Assembly: GCF_018343515.1 (NCBI RefSeq)
Contig: NZ_JAGYPD010000002.1
Coordinates: forward strand, 372,001-436,000
Direction: 5' to 3'
DNA: 64,000 nucleotides
DNA from: Bacillus sp. FJAT-50079
Lineage (GTDB): Bacteria > Bacillota > Bacilli > Bacillales > Bacillaceae_C
A program made the position numbers and the translations under genes. A model generated the notes under the pieces. The model ran no database searches. It saw nothing but the letters and a program-made list of their open reading frames with translations, and had not been told where the DNA came from. This document shows positions 41,061 through 49,631 of the stretch, in pieces (within the stretch, counting starts at the first letter, position 1; every line of letters starts with the position of its first letter).

Positions 41061-41092
41061 GCGTTGGTTTCCATTCTGACTGGACACTTTCT
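41061..41092. repeat. Left-end fragment of repeat family B
   Basis: GCGTTGGTTTCCATTCTGAC then TGGACACTTTCT resembles GTTGATTTCCGTTCTGGC with the GGACGCTTTCC that follows it at 26566. No core or right end is attached. Confidence 0.45.
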
Positions 41093-41127
41093 ACCTCTAG
41101 TCAAGTGTTTTTTATGAATTCTTTTTT

Positions 41128-41176
41128 GGGGGCTGTCCAAAAAGGTCGGAAAAAATCGACTTTTTTTGGAAGCTCT
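41128..41176. repeat. Imperfect hairpin preceding the large family B repeat
   Basis: GGGGGCTGTCCAAAAAGGTCG folds imperfectly onto CGACTTTTTTTGGAAGCTCTC. The same arrangement, a GGGGCT-type hairpin followed by a GATTTCC-type repeat, occurs at 617-827, so the two may belong together. Confidence 0.55.
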
Positions 41177-41205
41177 CTTCAATTTTACTTACGTTGAACT
41201 TGGAT

Positions 41206-41547
41206 GTTGATTTGCGCTCCAGACACTTCGCTTTCCGCGGGACGAGCGGTGAGCTGCTTCGGGCCAACAGGATGTTGGTCACAAAGCCGTTGCCACACGA
41301 TGTGCCGAATTTGGGCTTCGTTCCTTAATAGCTCATTGCAGGGCCTCACCTGCCTCGCAACAACCCGCAGGACATTGAAAATACTTCTCCGAACCTGCAC
41401 CGCACGAAGGAAATGCAAAGCATTTTCCAGGTTCCTCTGATTGTAGTGGAAGGCGGCGACTCCTGCGGGATCAGTGGTCTATGTGAGATCCCGCAGGAGC
41501 GTAGCTCACGAAACCACCCCGCGGAAAGCGTTCGCCTGGAAATCAGC
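41206..41547. repeat. Large palindromic intergenic repeat, family B, copy 5 (most complete)
   Basis: It starts GTTGATTTGCGCTCCAGAC and CGCTTTCCGCGGG, and ends CCCGCGGAAAGCGTTCGCC and TGGAAATCAGC, so its ends are inverted copies. Inside are the shared core (41263-41307), a CCCGCAGGACATTGAA block, GCACGAAGGAAATGC, and a perfect 13-base hairpin CTCCTGCGGGATC (41460-41472 with 41487-41499). A tail ACTTTTTCAGT follows. The structure suggests a transcript or single strand that folds on itself. No protein is encoded. Confidence 0.8.
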
Positions 41548-41611
41548 AGTTTACCACTAGTCACTTAAAGGAACTTTTTCAGTCCTCTAGATTCTTTCGG
41601 GTTTTATATCA

Positions 41612-41662
41612 TAAAAAAATAAGCATTCGAAAAAAGAGTTTATCGCTCATTATTTCGAATGC
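41612..41662 (-). terminator. Terminator of the fla/che operon after swrB
   Basis: GCATTCGAAA (41623-41632) and TTTCGAATGC (41653-41662) form a 10-base stem; on the minus strand the tail is TTATTTTTTTAT. It lies 50 bases past the swrB stop. Confidence 0.8.
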
Positions 41663-41713
41663 CTATTTCGTTTAATAGACGAAGTTTATTTTTGGTTAAA
41701 CTGAAATATATTA

Positions 41714-42250
41714 TTATTTTCGTCGAAACTTTAACATTAATGCGATTTCTGTCTTGCCTTTATGTAATTTTTTCGCGATTTCGTCAATCGAAACCCCTGT
41801 GCTTTGTAATTGATACGCTTGATCGATTAGCGATGTTTGCATCGTTTCGGCCTTTTCTGCTTTGGCATCAGATTCAGCTGATTGATTTATATTTTCATCT
41901 GGATAAGTAAGCAATGTAGCATATGTTTCCGCTGTAATTGGCTGCTCTTGATTGAGCATCGTTGGTTGCGGCGAGTCCTTCGTTTCCTTATACGTTTCCG
42001 CTATCGGCTTTTTCTGATCCTTATTTTGTTTTTGTAACTGTTGAATAATTGAAAGAAATTGTTCATTTTCTTCCTTTAATTCAAGCAAAAAAGCTGACAA
42101 TAGCTCTGCCGATTCCTCTTGATTTTTCCGCTGTGCTTCTTCAATTTCTTTCAATCGATTTTGCCGTAAATATAAAAGAACGACTGCAAAGATCGTTACT
42201 CCGTTTAACATAAATAAAAGAAAAATGAATGTTCCTGTCAATATGATCAC
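41714..42250 (-). CDS. swrB: SwrB-like swarming motility protein
   Basis: A 178-residue protein with one N-terminal membrane segment (IFLLFMLNGVTIFAVVLLYL), a charged coiled-coil stretch (about 25-75), a low-complexity linker, and a C-terminal helix-turn-helix-like part (QSTGVSIDEIAKKLHKGKTEI). SwrB of B. subtilis promotes flagellar basal-body assembly and is the last gene of the fla/che operon, the same position as here. The start is GTG at 42250, overlapping the upstream stop (TAGTG); an internal ATG is an alternative. Sequence conservation is low, so position carries much of the call. Confidence 0.75.
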   Translation of the reverse strand: MIILTGTFIFLLFMLNGVTIFAVVLLYLRQNRLKEIEEAQRKNQEESAELLSAFLLELKEENEQFLSIIQQLQKQNKDQKKPIAETYKETKDSPQPTMLNQEQPITAETYATLLTYPDENINQSAESDAKAEKAETMQTSLIDQAYQLQSTGVSIDEIAKKLHKGKTEIALMLKFRRK

Positions 42251-42558
42251 TACCCATTATAATCGATCGTTTTACCTTTGTAAGGATGCAGCTTTTTCCG
42301 CTTACTTTTTTGCTTATTAGAGGAATGTTGATGATCATTTGTATCTCTTTGTTCTTTTGAATGGCCGTCTTTTAAAGACATTTTCTCTTTTTGTTCCATC
42401 TTATTTACCGAATTTCGATCCTTTATAAGCTTTTCTTCCATTTCACTTGCTGCCTGCTGAAATGTTTGCTGTCCCCTCTGTTGTAGCTGTTCCGATAGCT
42501 TCCCGGCCTCAACGGTTCTAGGTATAGCAACTTGAAGTTCAATCGACTTTAAGCTCAT
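42250..42558 (-). CDS. Uncharacterised protein between sigD and swrB
   Basis: A 102-residue protein I do not recognise. The first 45 residues (MSLKSIELQVAIPRTVEAGK, then LSEQLQQRGQQTFQQAASEM) look like a short ordered amphipathic region; the remainder is highly charged and low in complexity (many K, E, Q, H, S), ending KRKKLHPYKGKTIDYNG. No membrane segment or signal is seen. Its ATG overlaps the sigD stop by four bases, and its stop overlaps the swrB start, so it is tightly built into the operon and very likely real. B. subtilis has no gene here. A role in motility regulation is inferred only from context. Confidence 0.8.
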   Translation of the reverse strand: MSLKSIELQVAIPRTVEAGKLSEQLQQRGQQTFQQAASEMEEKLIKDRNSVNKMEQKEKMSLKDGHSKEQRDTNDHQHSSNKQKSKRKKLHPYKGKTIDYNG

Positions 42559-43337
42559 AGACGTTCCCCTTCGCCTGATTTTTTTTGAAGGATCGTTCTT
42601 AATTTCAATAGTGCTTTTGAATGAATCTGTGAAATTCGTGATGTCGATAAACTAAGAACTTGTCCAATTTCTGTAAATGTTAACTCCTCTTTATAAAAGA
42701 GACTTAGTACAATTTGTTCATTTTTAGTTAAAGTTTCAATGACATCTGCTAAATCTTCCAGCCATTCATTTTTGATTAGTTGTTCTTCTGGACTTAGAGA
42801 ATCTTCATCTTTGATCACATGGGTTTGTTTATCTTGATCTTCTTGCTCTTGAATTTGGTCATCGATAGATAGAATATTCGCGAATAAATATTCATTCAAC
42901 GCCCGATACACTTCATCTTCTGAGTATCCACTTTCCTTGGCGATTTCTGCCGGTGAAGCATGCCGGAAAAGCCGTTGTTCAAGCCTCTCGATCGCTTGTT
43001 CGATTTTTTTCACTTTTTCTCTTGTGCTTCTCGGCATCCAGTCCTCTTTCCTAAGCCCATCAATAATCGCTCCACGAATCCGGAAAGAGGCGTATGTATC
43101 AAACTTAAGATCCCGGGTAAAATCAAATTTATTCAACGCGTCCATTAATCCCATTAATCCAAGACTTTTTAGTTCTTCCCTGCTAATGTTTCTCGGTAAA
43201 CCAACCGCAATTCGCTGAACGTGATATGTGACGAGCGGCATATATCTCCCTACTAAAACATTTCCTGCATCAGCATCGCGGCAACGACTCCAACGTTCCC
43301 AATATATTTGTTCTTCTATCGGTGGTGAGTTTGACAT
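42555..43337 (-). CDS. sigD: Sigma factor D for flagellar and motility genes
   Basis: A sigma-28 family factor directing late flagellar, chemotaxis and autolysin genes. The 260-residue protein has region 2 (LMGLMDALNKFDFTRDLKFDTYASFRIRGAIIDGLR, in parts, near residue 60-95), region 3 (HASPAEIAKESGYSEDEVYRA) and region 4 (FTEIGQVLSLSTSRISQIHSKAL). It follows cheD by 25 bases near the end of the operon, a position that in B. subtilis makes its level sensitive to transcript processivity. Confidence 0.97.
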   Translation of the reverse strand: MSNSPPIEEQIYWERWSRCRDADAGNVLVGRYMPLVTYHVQRIAVGLPRNISREELKSLGLMGLMDALNKFDFTRDLKFDTYASFRIRGAIIDGLRKEDWMPRSTREKVKKIEQAIERLEQRLFRHASPAEIAKESGYSEDEVYRALNEYLFANILSIDDQIQEQEDQDKQTHVIKDEDSLSPEEQLIKNEWLEDLADVIETLTKNEQIVLSLFYKEELTFTEIGQVLSLSTSRISQIHSKALLKLRTILQKKSGEGERL

Positions 43338-43362
43338 CCTATCTCCTCCTCACACTGCTGAT

Positions 43363-43857
43363 TCAGATTGTAATCGTATCTTCGTATGTTGATCGTATAT
43401 CAAGTAAGCTGGTTTCAGGATCAAATTCAATTGTTCTACCACGATTTCCTCCCGTATCTTCAGCTATAAGTTCGATACGCAAGCGCTGCAGCATCGTTTT
43501 TACTGCCTCCACATTACGGTGGCCAATCCTCATTCCATCACTTTGTGAACTAAATTGAAACATTTGTGCTCCACCAGCAATTTTCGCTTTTAGTTGATGG
43601 GGACTTGCCCCGCGTTTGATCAGTGAATCGACAAGCTCTTGAAGACCAGTATCGGCGAATTTCGCTTTGTTTAGCAACTGCTTTCCTCGTGCCAATGAGG
43701 AATCAGGAAGCATAATATGGACCATTCCTGCCAACTTTTTATGCGAATCATAAATGACTACTCCAACACATGAACCGAGACCAAGCGTTCTAATTTTGTC
43801 AGGCGCTCTAACGATGTCCATTTCGGCGATCCCCACTCTTACAACCGTTTCAATCAT
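43363..43857 (-). CDS. cheD: Chemoreceptor glutamine deamidase CheD
   Basis: Deamidates receptor glutamines and activates the receptor-kinase complex; also binds CheC and increases its phosphatase activity. The 164-residue protein has the catalytic cysteine in LGLGSCVGV, the histidine in [10 protein letters not shown] and [10 protein letters not shown]. It overlaps the end of cheC by eight bases. Confidence 0.96.
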   Translation of the reverse strand: MIETVVRVGIAEMDIVRAPDKIRTLGLGSCVGVVIYDSHKKLAGMVHIMLPDSSLARGKQLLNKAKFADTGLQELVDSLIKRGASPHQLKAKIAGGAQMFQFSSQSDGMRIGHRNVEAVKTMLQRLRIELIAEDTGGNRGRTIEFDPETSLLDIRSTYEDTITI

Positions 43858-44482
43858 ATAAATGGACTCCTAAAGCATGGAAGATCGTTGAAAAAGAACC
43901 GGGATCAGGCAGTAAAAAGAAATGCCCTTTTACATGCTCCACCTGGTCATCCTCATTTAGCGCCGTATCAATGACAATTGCATAATCCTCGGTTTGTGAT
44001 AACTCTATCAATCCATAGCTAATAATCGCTCCAGCCATATCGATGCTAATTGATGGCACGGATGGATATAGATTTAGTCCAGTGAAATCAGATAATGACG
44101 TTAAATACGATCCTGATAAAATATTTCCTAATTCTTGCATGGCAGATAATCCGAGTTCAGAATATGGCGGATGCTCTAATGAAATAGAATGATCGCCTGT
44201 TAATTGTTGAATATAATTTGATCCTTGATCCAACGGTAAAACAAAAAACATACTGCCTGAAGCATCACCTTCGATCCGTAGAAAAACGGCTGCAACAATA
44301 TTATCATACCCACCAGCAAGTTCTAGCATTTCATCGAACGTAATAACCTTCACATTCGGAACTTTCATATCAATTTTTTTCCCGAGTAATACCGATAGAG
44401 CTGTCGCCGCATTTCCAGCTCCAATATTCCCAATTTCCTTTAATACATCAAGCTGAATTGATGTCATTTTCTCAATACTCAT
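43850..44482 (-). CDS. cheC: CheY-P phosphatase CheC
   Basis: Removes phosphate from CheY-P, especially with CheD bound. The 210-residue protein holds both phosphatase signatures ([18 protein letters not shown] and [15 protein letters not shown]), each with the E-x-x-N pair. I chose ATG 44482 ([11 protein letters not shown]), preceded by AAAGGGAATTGCATA and aligned with the B. subtilis start; a longer frame to 44518 would overlap cheW heavily. Even so it overlaps the cheW end by 11 bases. Confidence 0.95.
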   Translation of the reverse strand: MSIEKMTSIQLDVLKEIGNIGAGNAATALSVLLGKKIDMKVPNVKVITFDEMLELAGGYDNIVAAVFLRIEGDASGSMFFVLPLDQGSNYIQQLTGDHSISLEHPPYSELGLSAMQELGNILSGSYLTSLSDFTGLNLYPSVPSISIDMAGAIISYGLIELSQTEDYAIVIDTALNEDDQVEHVKGHFFLLPDPGSFSTIFHALGVHLYD

Positions 44483-44942
44483 TATGCAATTCCCTTTGAT
44501 TCGCCTTATCAAGGACATACTCTAAATTGAGTAAGATAAGCAGCCTTTTCTCAAGCTTGGCTACACCATTTATAAACTCGGCTGCAACCGTACCAACGAC
44601 ATCCGGCTGTGGCTCAATGACATGCTCGGGAATATCTAATACATCGTTCGCTGCATCAACGATGAAGCCGACTTCTAAATCCTGATACGAAACGATAATA
44701 ATCCTTGTGCTATCTGTATTCTCAAAATCACCGAGTCCGAAACGTCTTTTTAAATCAATGATCGGAATGATGACTCCCCTTAAGTTAATAACCCCTTTAA
44801 TATAGACGGGTAATTTCGGTACTCTCGTAATATGCTGCATTTTTTCAATTGCTGTTACATGGTCAACTGAAATGGAATATTCATTACCGTTTAATTGAAA
44901 AACAATGACTTTGCGTTCGGAAGCTATATTTGCCTCATGCAC
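44472..44942 (-). CDS. cheW: Chemotaxis adaptor CheW
   Basis: Links receptors to CheA. The 156-residue protein is a single CheW domain (KVIVFQLNGNEYSISVDHV; VKGVINLRGVIIPIIDLKRRFG with the receptor-binding Asn-Leu-Arg-Gly). The start codon is GTG at 44942, nine bases after GGGGGAG. The 83-base gap to cheA is larger than usual in this operon. Confidence 0.95.
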   Translation of the reverse strand: MHEANIASERKVIVFQLNGNEYSISVDHVTAIEKMQHITRVPKLPVYIKGVINLRGVIIPIIDLKRRFGLGDFENTDSTRIIIVSYQDLEVGFIVDAANDVLDIPEHVIEPQPDVVGTVAAEFINGVAKLEKRLLILLNLEYVLDKANQRELHNEY

Positions 44943-45025
44943 GAGCGCTCACTCCCCCATATTTCTAATTTTGTTCCGCATAATATCACGGTTTTAACTT
45001 TACAAAAATCTCGATGATTGAGGTT

Positions 45026-47035
45026 TTATTTAATAAATGCATTGCAGTCAATGATTAGTGCTACTTGTCCATCTCCTAGTATTGTCGCACCAGAAATCGC
45101 AAAAACTTCATTTAAATAATTTCCTAATGATTTTAAGACGATTTCTTGTTGACCGATAAATGAGTCAACGATTAATCCAGCCATTTGATCCGCTTTTTTC
45201 ACGATGACGATCGAAACGAATGGATCTTCCGACTCTTCCATGTCTACTTCAAATATTTCTTTTAAAGAAACGAGTGGGACAACTTTTCCTCGATAATCAA
45301 TCACTTGTTGATTATGAGCAATTAAAATATCTGATTTGCGAATAATTGCTGTTTCAATAATCGATGATAACGGGATCGCATATTTTTCTATACCTACTTC
45401 GATGAGCATTGCTGAAATAATCGATAGTGTAAGCGGAAGCTGAATCGAAAACTTCGAACCAATCCCTTCTTCAGAATCGATAGAAATAATTCCACCAAGC
45501 GATTGTATCGTTGCTTTTACAACATCCAATCCTACTCCACGACCAGATACATCTGATATCGATTGTGCGGTAGAAAATCCTGATGTCATAATTAAGTCAA
45601 AGACTTCGCGATCAGTCATATGGACAGCTTCCCCAGCAGTAATTACCCCATTTGCTACCGCTTTATCAATGACTTTCTGGCGGTTAATTCCAGCCCCGTC
45701 ATCTTCGATTTCTATAAATACATGGTTGCCGCTGTGATACGCTTTTAATTGAATCGTCCCTTTTTCTGGTTTTCCGTTCGCTTTACGGACGTCCGGACTT
45801 TCAATTCCATGGTCAATCGCATTTCTTAAAAGATGGACAATCGGATCGCCAATCTCATCAATAACCGTACGATCAAGCTCTGTTTCCGCTCCAATGATTT
45901 CCAATTCTAGCTGTTTGTTTAAATCTCTTGCAAGCTGTCTAACCATGCGCGGGAAACGATTAAAGACAGTATCGACCGGAACCATTCTCATGTTCAAAAT
46001 AATATTCTGTAAATCCCCTGATATTCTTGTCATTCTTTCAACGGTTTCTGCTAATTCAGCATGTTGAATCTCTTGGGAAATTTGCTCCAGTCTTCCCCGA
46101 TCAATGACGAGCTCCTCAAATAAATTCATTAAAATATCAAGACGTTCAATATTCACTCGAATTGTTTTGCCGCCAGCTCTCGTCTGCTGTTTTTCAGATT
46201 CTTCATTAGTGAGCGGTTTTTTTATTTTTTCTTCACTTATCGGTTCGGTAACTTTTTGTTCTTCATTAATCATCTTATTAGAATCAATCGCAATCGCTTC
46301 AATCGACTCGATTTCGGAGATCTTCATAATTTTACTTTTTATATCTTCTAACGGCTCCTTCGTAATGAGTGTAACCGTAAAGCTTGAATCAAATTGTTCC
46401 TCCTCAAGCTGATCAACCGTTGGAACAGATTTGATCACTTCACCACATTGCTCCAACACTTCAAATACCATATACACTCTAGCTGTTTTCAATAAGCAAT
46501 CAGGCCGTAAGGAAATCGTCATCTCTAAGCATGAAAATCCTTGTTCCTCAGACTGTTCGATGATCGTTCGCTCATATTCATCATATTTCGTTTGTGGATG
46601 ATCGATTTCAATCGTAGCCGCTAGCTCAGAAACCGCTGATTCAACCGGGACATTCTCTCCCTTTTCCAGTTGTTCGAGCTTTGCAATTGAGCTGCTTACG
46701 TCCCGTTGTCCATCACCGCCTGAAGCGATAGAATCAACGATCACTTCTAAATCATCAACTGCCTGAAATACGACATCAAATATATCTGCTGTAACCGTAA
46801 TTCGTTGCTGGCGAATTCCATCAAGAATATTTTCCATCACATGTGTTAAATTGGCTAAATCGGTATAACCCATCGTTGCTGACATACCTTTTAATGTATG
46901 TGCCGCTCTAAATATTTCGTCGACAATGCCTAGATCTGTTGGATTTTTTTCTAAATGTAAAAGCTGTTCATTCAAAACTTGTAAATGTTCTTTGCTTTCA
47001 TCGATAAAAATTTCTAAATATTGATTCATATCCAT
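45026..47035 (-). CDS. cheA: Chemotaxis histidine kinase CheA
   Basis: Autophosphorylates in response to receptors and passes phosphate to CheY. The 669-residue protein has all five domains: P1 with the phospho-histidine in FRAAHTLKGMSATMGY (near 46), P2 (about 165-250), a linker, P3 dimer helices (DILMNLFEELVIDRGRLEQ), P4 kinase (HLLRNAIDHGIESPD; EDDGAGINRQKV; SDVSGRGVGLDVV) and P5 CheW-like (about 535-669). It follows cheB by 12 bases. Because CheB here lacks a receiver domain, CheY (and any CheV outside the window) would be its main phosphate acceptors. Confidence 0.97.
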   Translation of the reverse strand: MDMNQYLEIFIDESKEHLQVLNEQLLHLEKNPTDLGIVDEIFRAAHTLKGMSATMGYTDLANLTHVMENILDGIRQQRITVTADIFDVVFQAVDDLEVIVDSIASGGDGQRDVSSSIAKLEQLEKGENVPVESAVSELAATIEIDHPQTKYDEYERTIIEQSEEQGFSCLEMTISLRPDCLLKTARVYMVFEVLEQCGEVIKSVPTVDQLEEEQFDSSFTVTLITKEPLEDIKSKIMKISEIESIEAIAIDSNKMINEEQKVTEPISEEKIKKPLTNEESEKQQTRAGGKTIRVNIERLDILMNLFEELVIDRGRLEQISQEIQHAELAETVERMTRISGDLQNIILNMRMVPVDTVFNRFPRMVRQLARDLNKQLELEIIGAETELDRTVIDEIGDPIVHLLRNAIDHGIESPDVRKANGKPEKGTIQLKAYHSGNHVFIEIEDDGAGINRQKVIDKAVANGVITAGEAVHMTDREVFDLIMTSGFSTAQSISDVSGRGVGLDVVKATIQSLGGIISIDSEEGIGSKFSIQLPLTLSIISAMLIEVGIEKYAIPLSSIIETAIIRKSDILIAHNQQVIDYRGKVVPLVSLKEIFEVDMEESEDPFVSIVIVKKADQMAGLIVDSFIGQQEIVLKSLGNYLNEVFAISGATILGDGQVALIIDCNAFIK

Positions 47036-47047
47036 GCGCCCACACCC

Positions 47048-47629
47048 TTATCCGATATATTTCAAAATATGACTCGCAATTTGATCTAACTCAACAATGG
47101 TGTCAACCATCCCGGTGTTGACAGCCGCCCGCGGCATTCCAAAAACGATACAACTTGCTTCTGCTTCAGCGATGGCATGCGTTTCGCCTCTTTGTTTCAT
47201 CTCAATTAAACCTGCTGCTCCATCTGCTCCCATCCCTGTCATAATGACAGCAATTTTATCGTACGGATCTAGAAGACTAGCTGAATGGAATAAAACATCT
47301 ACGGAAGGACGATGCCCATTGACCGTCGGTTCTTCTGTTATATTCGCGACTAATCGGAGGCCTGCTTCAACGACCTTTAAATGCTTGCCTCCTGGAGCGA
47401 TATACGCTACCCCATTTTGTAATTCTTCGCCATCCTCTGCCTCTTTGACCGCAATCTCACATATTGCATCTAGTCGATTGGCTAATGATTTTGTAAATGT
47501 AGGTGGCATATGTTGAACAATAACAATTGGAGCGGGAAGGTTTTCCGGCAATTGTGTTAAAACCGTTTGCAATGCCCTCGGTCCACCCGTAGATGTGCCA
47601 ATGCAGATGATTTTCTTATTTATTTTCAT
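47048..47629 (-). CDS. cheB: CheB methylesterase domain protein lacking the receiver domain
   Basis: Removes methyl groups from receptor glutamates. The 193-residue protein is only the catalytic domain: active-site serine in GTSTGGPRAL (about residue 13), histidine in VQHMPPTFT and aspartate in MTGMGADGAAG, so it should be active. The N-terminal receiver domain of B. subtilis CheB (357 residues in total) is absent. Its ATG overlaps the flhG stop by four bases, and flhG is full length, so no hidden receiver can precede it. Activity would not be controlled by CheA phosphorylation, unless by a separate protein. Confidence 0.92.
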   Translation of the reverse strand: MKINKKIICIGTSTGGPRALQTVLTQLPENLPAPIVIVQHMPPTFTKSLANRLDAICEIAVKEAEDGEELQNGVAYIAPGGKHLKVVEAGLRLVANITEEPTVNGHRPSVDVLFHSASLLDPYDKIAVIMTGMGADGAAGLIEMKQRGETHAIAEAEASCIVFGMPRAAVNTGMVDTIVELDQIASHILKYIG

Positions 47630-48501
47630 TTCCGCCTCCCCTTATCACTGAAAAGGCGCCGCAATGTCAGTAAAAATGAATCTTTTTCCCGCTTTTTCTC
47701 AAAATCGTCTTCTACGTATATATCGACGATTTTTTTTAGTTTATTAGTAATTGCAGCTTTAGGAAACTTTTTTGAAAAAGCGACCTGACTAATGACTGCT
47801 TGCCTTACATGTTTATCTTCCGGAAGAACACCAAGCATAATTGCGTCGCGATTTAAAAACGTACGTGCCGTCGTTTGTAAGCGCCGCAATGTTTCTTGAC
47901 CTTGCTCTTCATAATCGGCGCGATTACAAATGAGTAAAAATCGGCTATTCACTTCTTCCATACTTATAAACTTCATCATTGAGTATGCGTCGGTCATTGC
48001 TGTCGGTTCTGGTGTACTAATGACAAAAATATCATCTGCAGATAGCAAAAGATTTAAAGCAGGTGAGTTCGCACCAGCTGCCATATCAAAAATAATATAA
48101 TCGTATGTCTCTTGCAGCTCTTTCAATCCTTGTAATAATCGCTCTAATGTGATTGGATTGATCTCGATGATTTCGTTTAATCCATTGCCTGCTGAAATAT
48201 AAGAAACGCCATCATCGGAAGTATGAATAATCGATGACAAACTTACCTCATTACGCAAAAAATGGGATAGATCATTGGATGTCGTTCGTCCAAGTAGAAT
48301 GTTTACATTTCCCATCCCAATATCTAGATCAAACAGTAAGACGCGATTGCCTCTATCTGCTAATGTGAATGCTAAGTTTAAGGAAATATTCGATTTACCG
48401 ACTCCACCTTTTCCGCTCACAACCGCGATTGTTTTCGCCATTTTTTTCGATTCCGATTGTGCCTGAAGCATACTCCGTAATTTCTCTGCCTGATCTTTCA
48501 T
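47626..48501 (-). CDS. flhG: MinD-like ATPase FlhG
   Basis: A ParA/MinD-type ATPase (YlxH) that with FlhF controls number and placement of flagella. The 291-residue protein has the deviant Walker A SGKGGVGKSNISLNLAF near residue 30, FDLDIGMGNVNILLG, and DYIIFDMAAGANSP. It ends in a basic region (KKREKDSFLLTLRRLF). It overlaps both flhF and cheB by four bases. Confidence 0.96.
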   Translation of the reverse strand: MKDQAEKLRSMLQAQSESKKMAKTIAVVSGKGGVGKSNISLNLAFTLADRGNRVLLFDLDIGMGNVNILLGRTTSNDLSHFLRNEVSLSSIIHTSDDGVSYISAGNGLNEIIEINPITLERLLQGLKELQETYDYIIFDMAAGANSPALNLLLSADDIFVISTPEPTAMTDAYSMMKFISMEEVNSRFLLICNRADYEEQGQETLRRLQTTARTFLNRDAIMLGVLPEDKHVRQAVISQVAFSKKFPKAAITNKLKKIVDIYVEDDFEKKREKDSFLLTLRRLFSDKGRRK

Positions 48502-49631
48502 ATCGTTTCATCCTCAAGTACATAGTGAGCAATCCGTTCAGGACTTGCCGCGATCATATCATCTGGGACCTCTTGTCCCGTTGTGATATAAGTGACCCCG
48601 CGTTGATTATCGACGATTAAATTGTACATTGCTCCGTACGATCGTGTTTCATCAGCCTTTGTAAACAGAAAATAGTTAAACGGTAATTGCTGAAAATGAT
48701 TAACGATGATTTCTAGATCCTTTTCTTTCATAGAAATTGGCAATGCTAATAACGTTTCCATCTCTGTTTCCCCAAACATACCTTTTAGGTCGTGGACAAA
48801 CTCAAGTTCGCGATAGTTTCTACCTGCTGTATCGATTAACACGAGATCATAGTCTGCAAACTTTTTAATTGCTTCCGAAAAATCATGCTGATCATAAGCA
48901 ATTTCAAGCGGAAGCTGTAATAATTCCGCGTAAGTTTTTAATTGATCAATGGCAGCAATTCGATATGTATCAACTGTAATCAATGCAACCCTTTTTTTAT
49001 GCTCAAGCACGGCCACAGCCGCAAGCTTAGCAAGTGTCGTCGTTTTACCGGCTCCTGTTGGTCCAACGACATTAATATATTTTTTCATTTCGTTTATTTC
49101 TTTGTATTGAAAAGGGCCTAGGCGCTCTATCATGATGTTTTTACACCAAGAAAAAACATCGGCCTGCTCAGGTGGAGTAGGTGATTGACGCCATTTTTCC
49201 AATAATTGCTGACCAATTTCTTCGATATGCTGATCAGCAACATCTGCTTTTTGTAAATGAAGCAAGCACGCTTGGATTGGTTCGGGAAAATGACGAATGA
49301 AAAACGGCTCGCGCTTCACTGTCTTTAATTCCTTTTTCAATGTCGCGAGCTCCGCTAAAACATTGTCAGCAACACCCGTTTGAGCTTGTCTCACCTCTAC
49401 GTTGGCTTGCTGCGGAATTTTTCTTTGCTTGTTTTTGACCGTCGGCTTTGGAATGACAGGATTCTCATCAAGCGCAGCGATCACTTCATACTTTTTCTTT
49501 TTAAACAGTCCTAAAAATCCCCCGTCATAAATCATCTTCGAGTGTAAAATGACTGCTTGATCACCTAATTCGTCCTTTACTTTCGCCAGCGCCGCCTGCA
49601 TCGTAGGTGCTATAATTTTTTTTACATTCAT
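48498..49631 (-). CDS. flhF: Flagellar SRP-type GTPase FlhF
   Basis: A GTPase related to Ffh and FtsY that marks the site of flagellar assembly. The 377-residue protein has an N-terminal basic B domain, a middle helical N domain, then the G domain: GPTGAGKTTTLAKLA near residue 190, VDTYRIAAIDQLKTYA, DLVLIDTAGRNYRE, and TKADETRSYG. It overlaps flhA and flhG by four bases each. Confidence 0.96.
   Translation of the reverse strand: MNVKKIIAPTMQAALAKVKDELGDQAVILHSKMIYDGGFLGLFKKKKYEVIAALDENPVIPKPTVKNKQRKIPQQANVEVRQAQTGVADNVLAELATLKKELKTVKREPFFIRHFPEPIQACLLHLQKADVADQHIEEIGQQLLEKWRQSPTPPEQADVFSWCKNIMIERLGPFQYKEINEMKKYINVVGPTGAGKTTTLAKLAAVAVLEHKKRVALITVDTYRIAAIDQLKTYAELLQLPLEIAYDQHDFSEAIKKFADYDLVLIDTAGRNYRELEFVHDLKGMFGETEMETLLALPISMKEKDLEIIVNHFQQLPFNYFLFTKADETRSYGAMYNLIVDNQRGVTYITTGQEVPDDMIAASPERIAHYVLEDETI

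Larger units (their letters stand above)
40794..41713. other. Gap between swrB and rpsB, rich in repeats
   Basis: About 920 bases without a gene. From the fla/che side: operon terminator (41612-41662), the 342-base family B repeat (41206-41547) with its tail to 41582, an imperfect hairpin (41128-41176), another family B left-end fragment (41061-41092), AT-rich DNA, and the rpsB promoter and leader. Several overlapping frames inside the repeat look like ORFs but are by-products of its GC-rich palindromes. Confidence 0.7.

Noticed and set aside
41185-41564. Three overlapping 70-80 codon frames on both strands
   Set aside because: All are inside the GC-rich palindromic repeat at 41206-41547; overlapping frames in both directions and arginine/cysteine-rich translations are by-products of the repeat.
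47567-47788. A frameshifted CheB receiver domain upstream of cheB
   Set aside because: The region upstream encodes the complete C-terminus of FlhG and no receiver motifs occur in any frame, so the receiver is absent, not disrupted.
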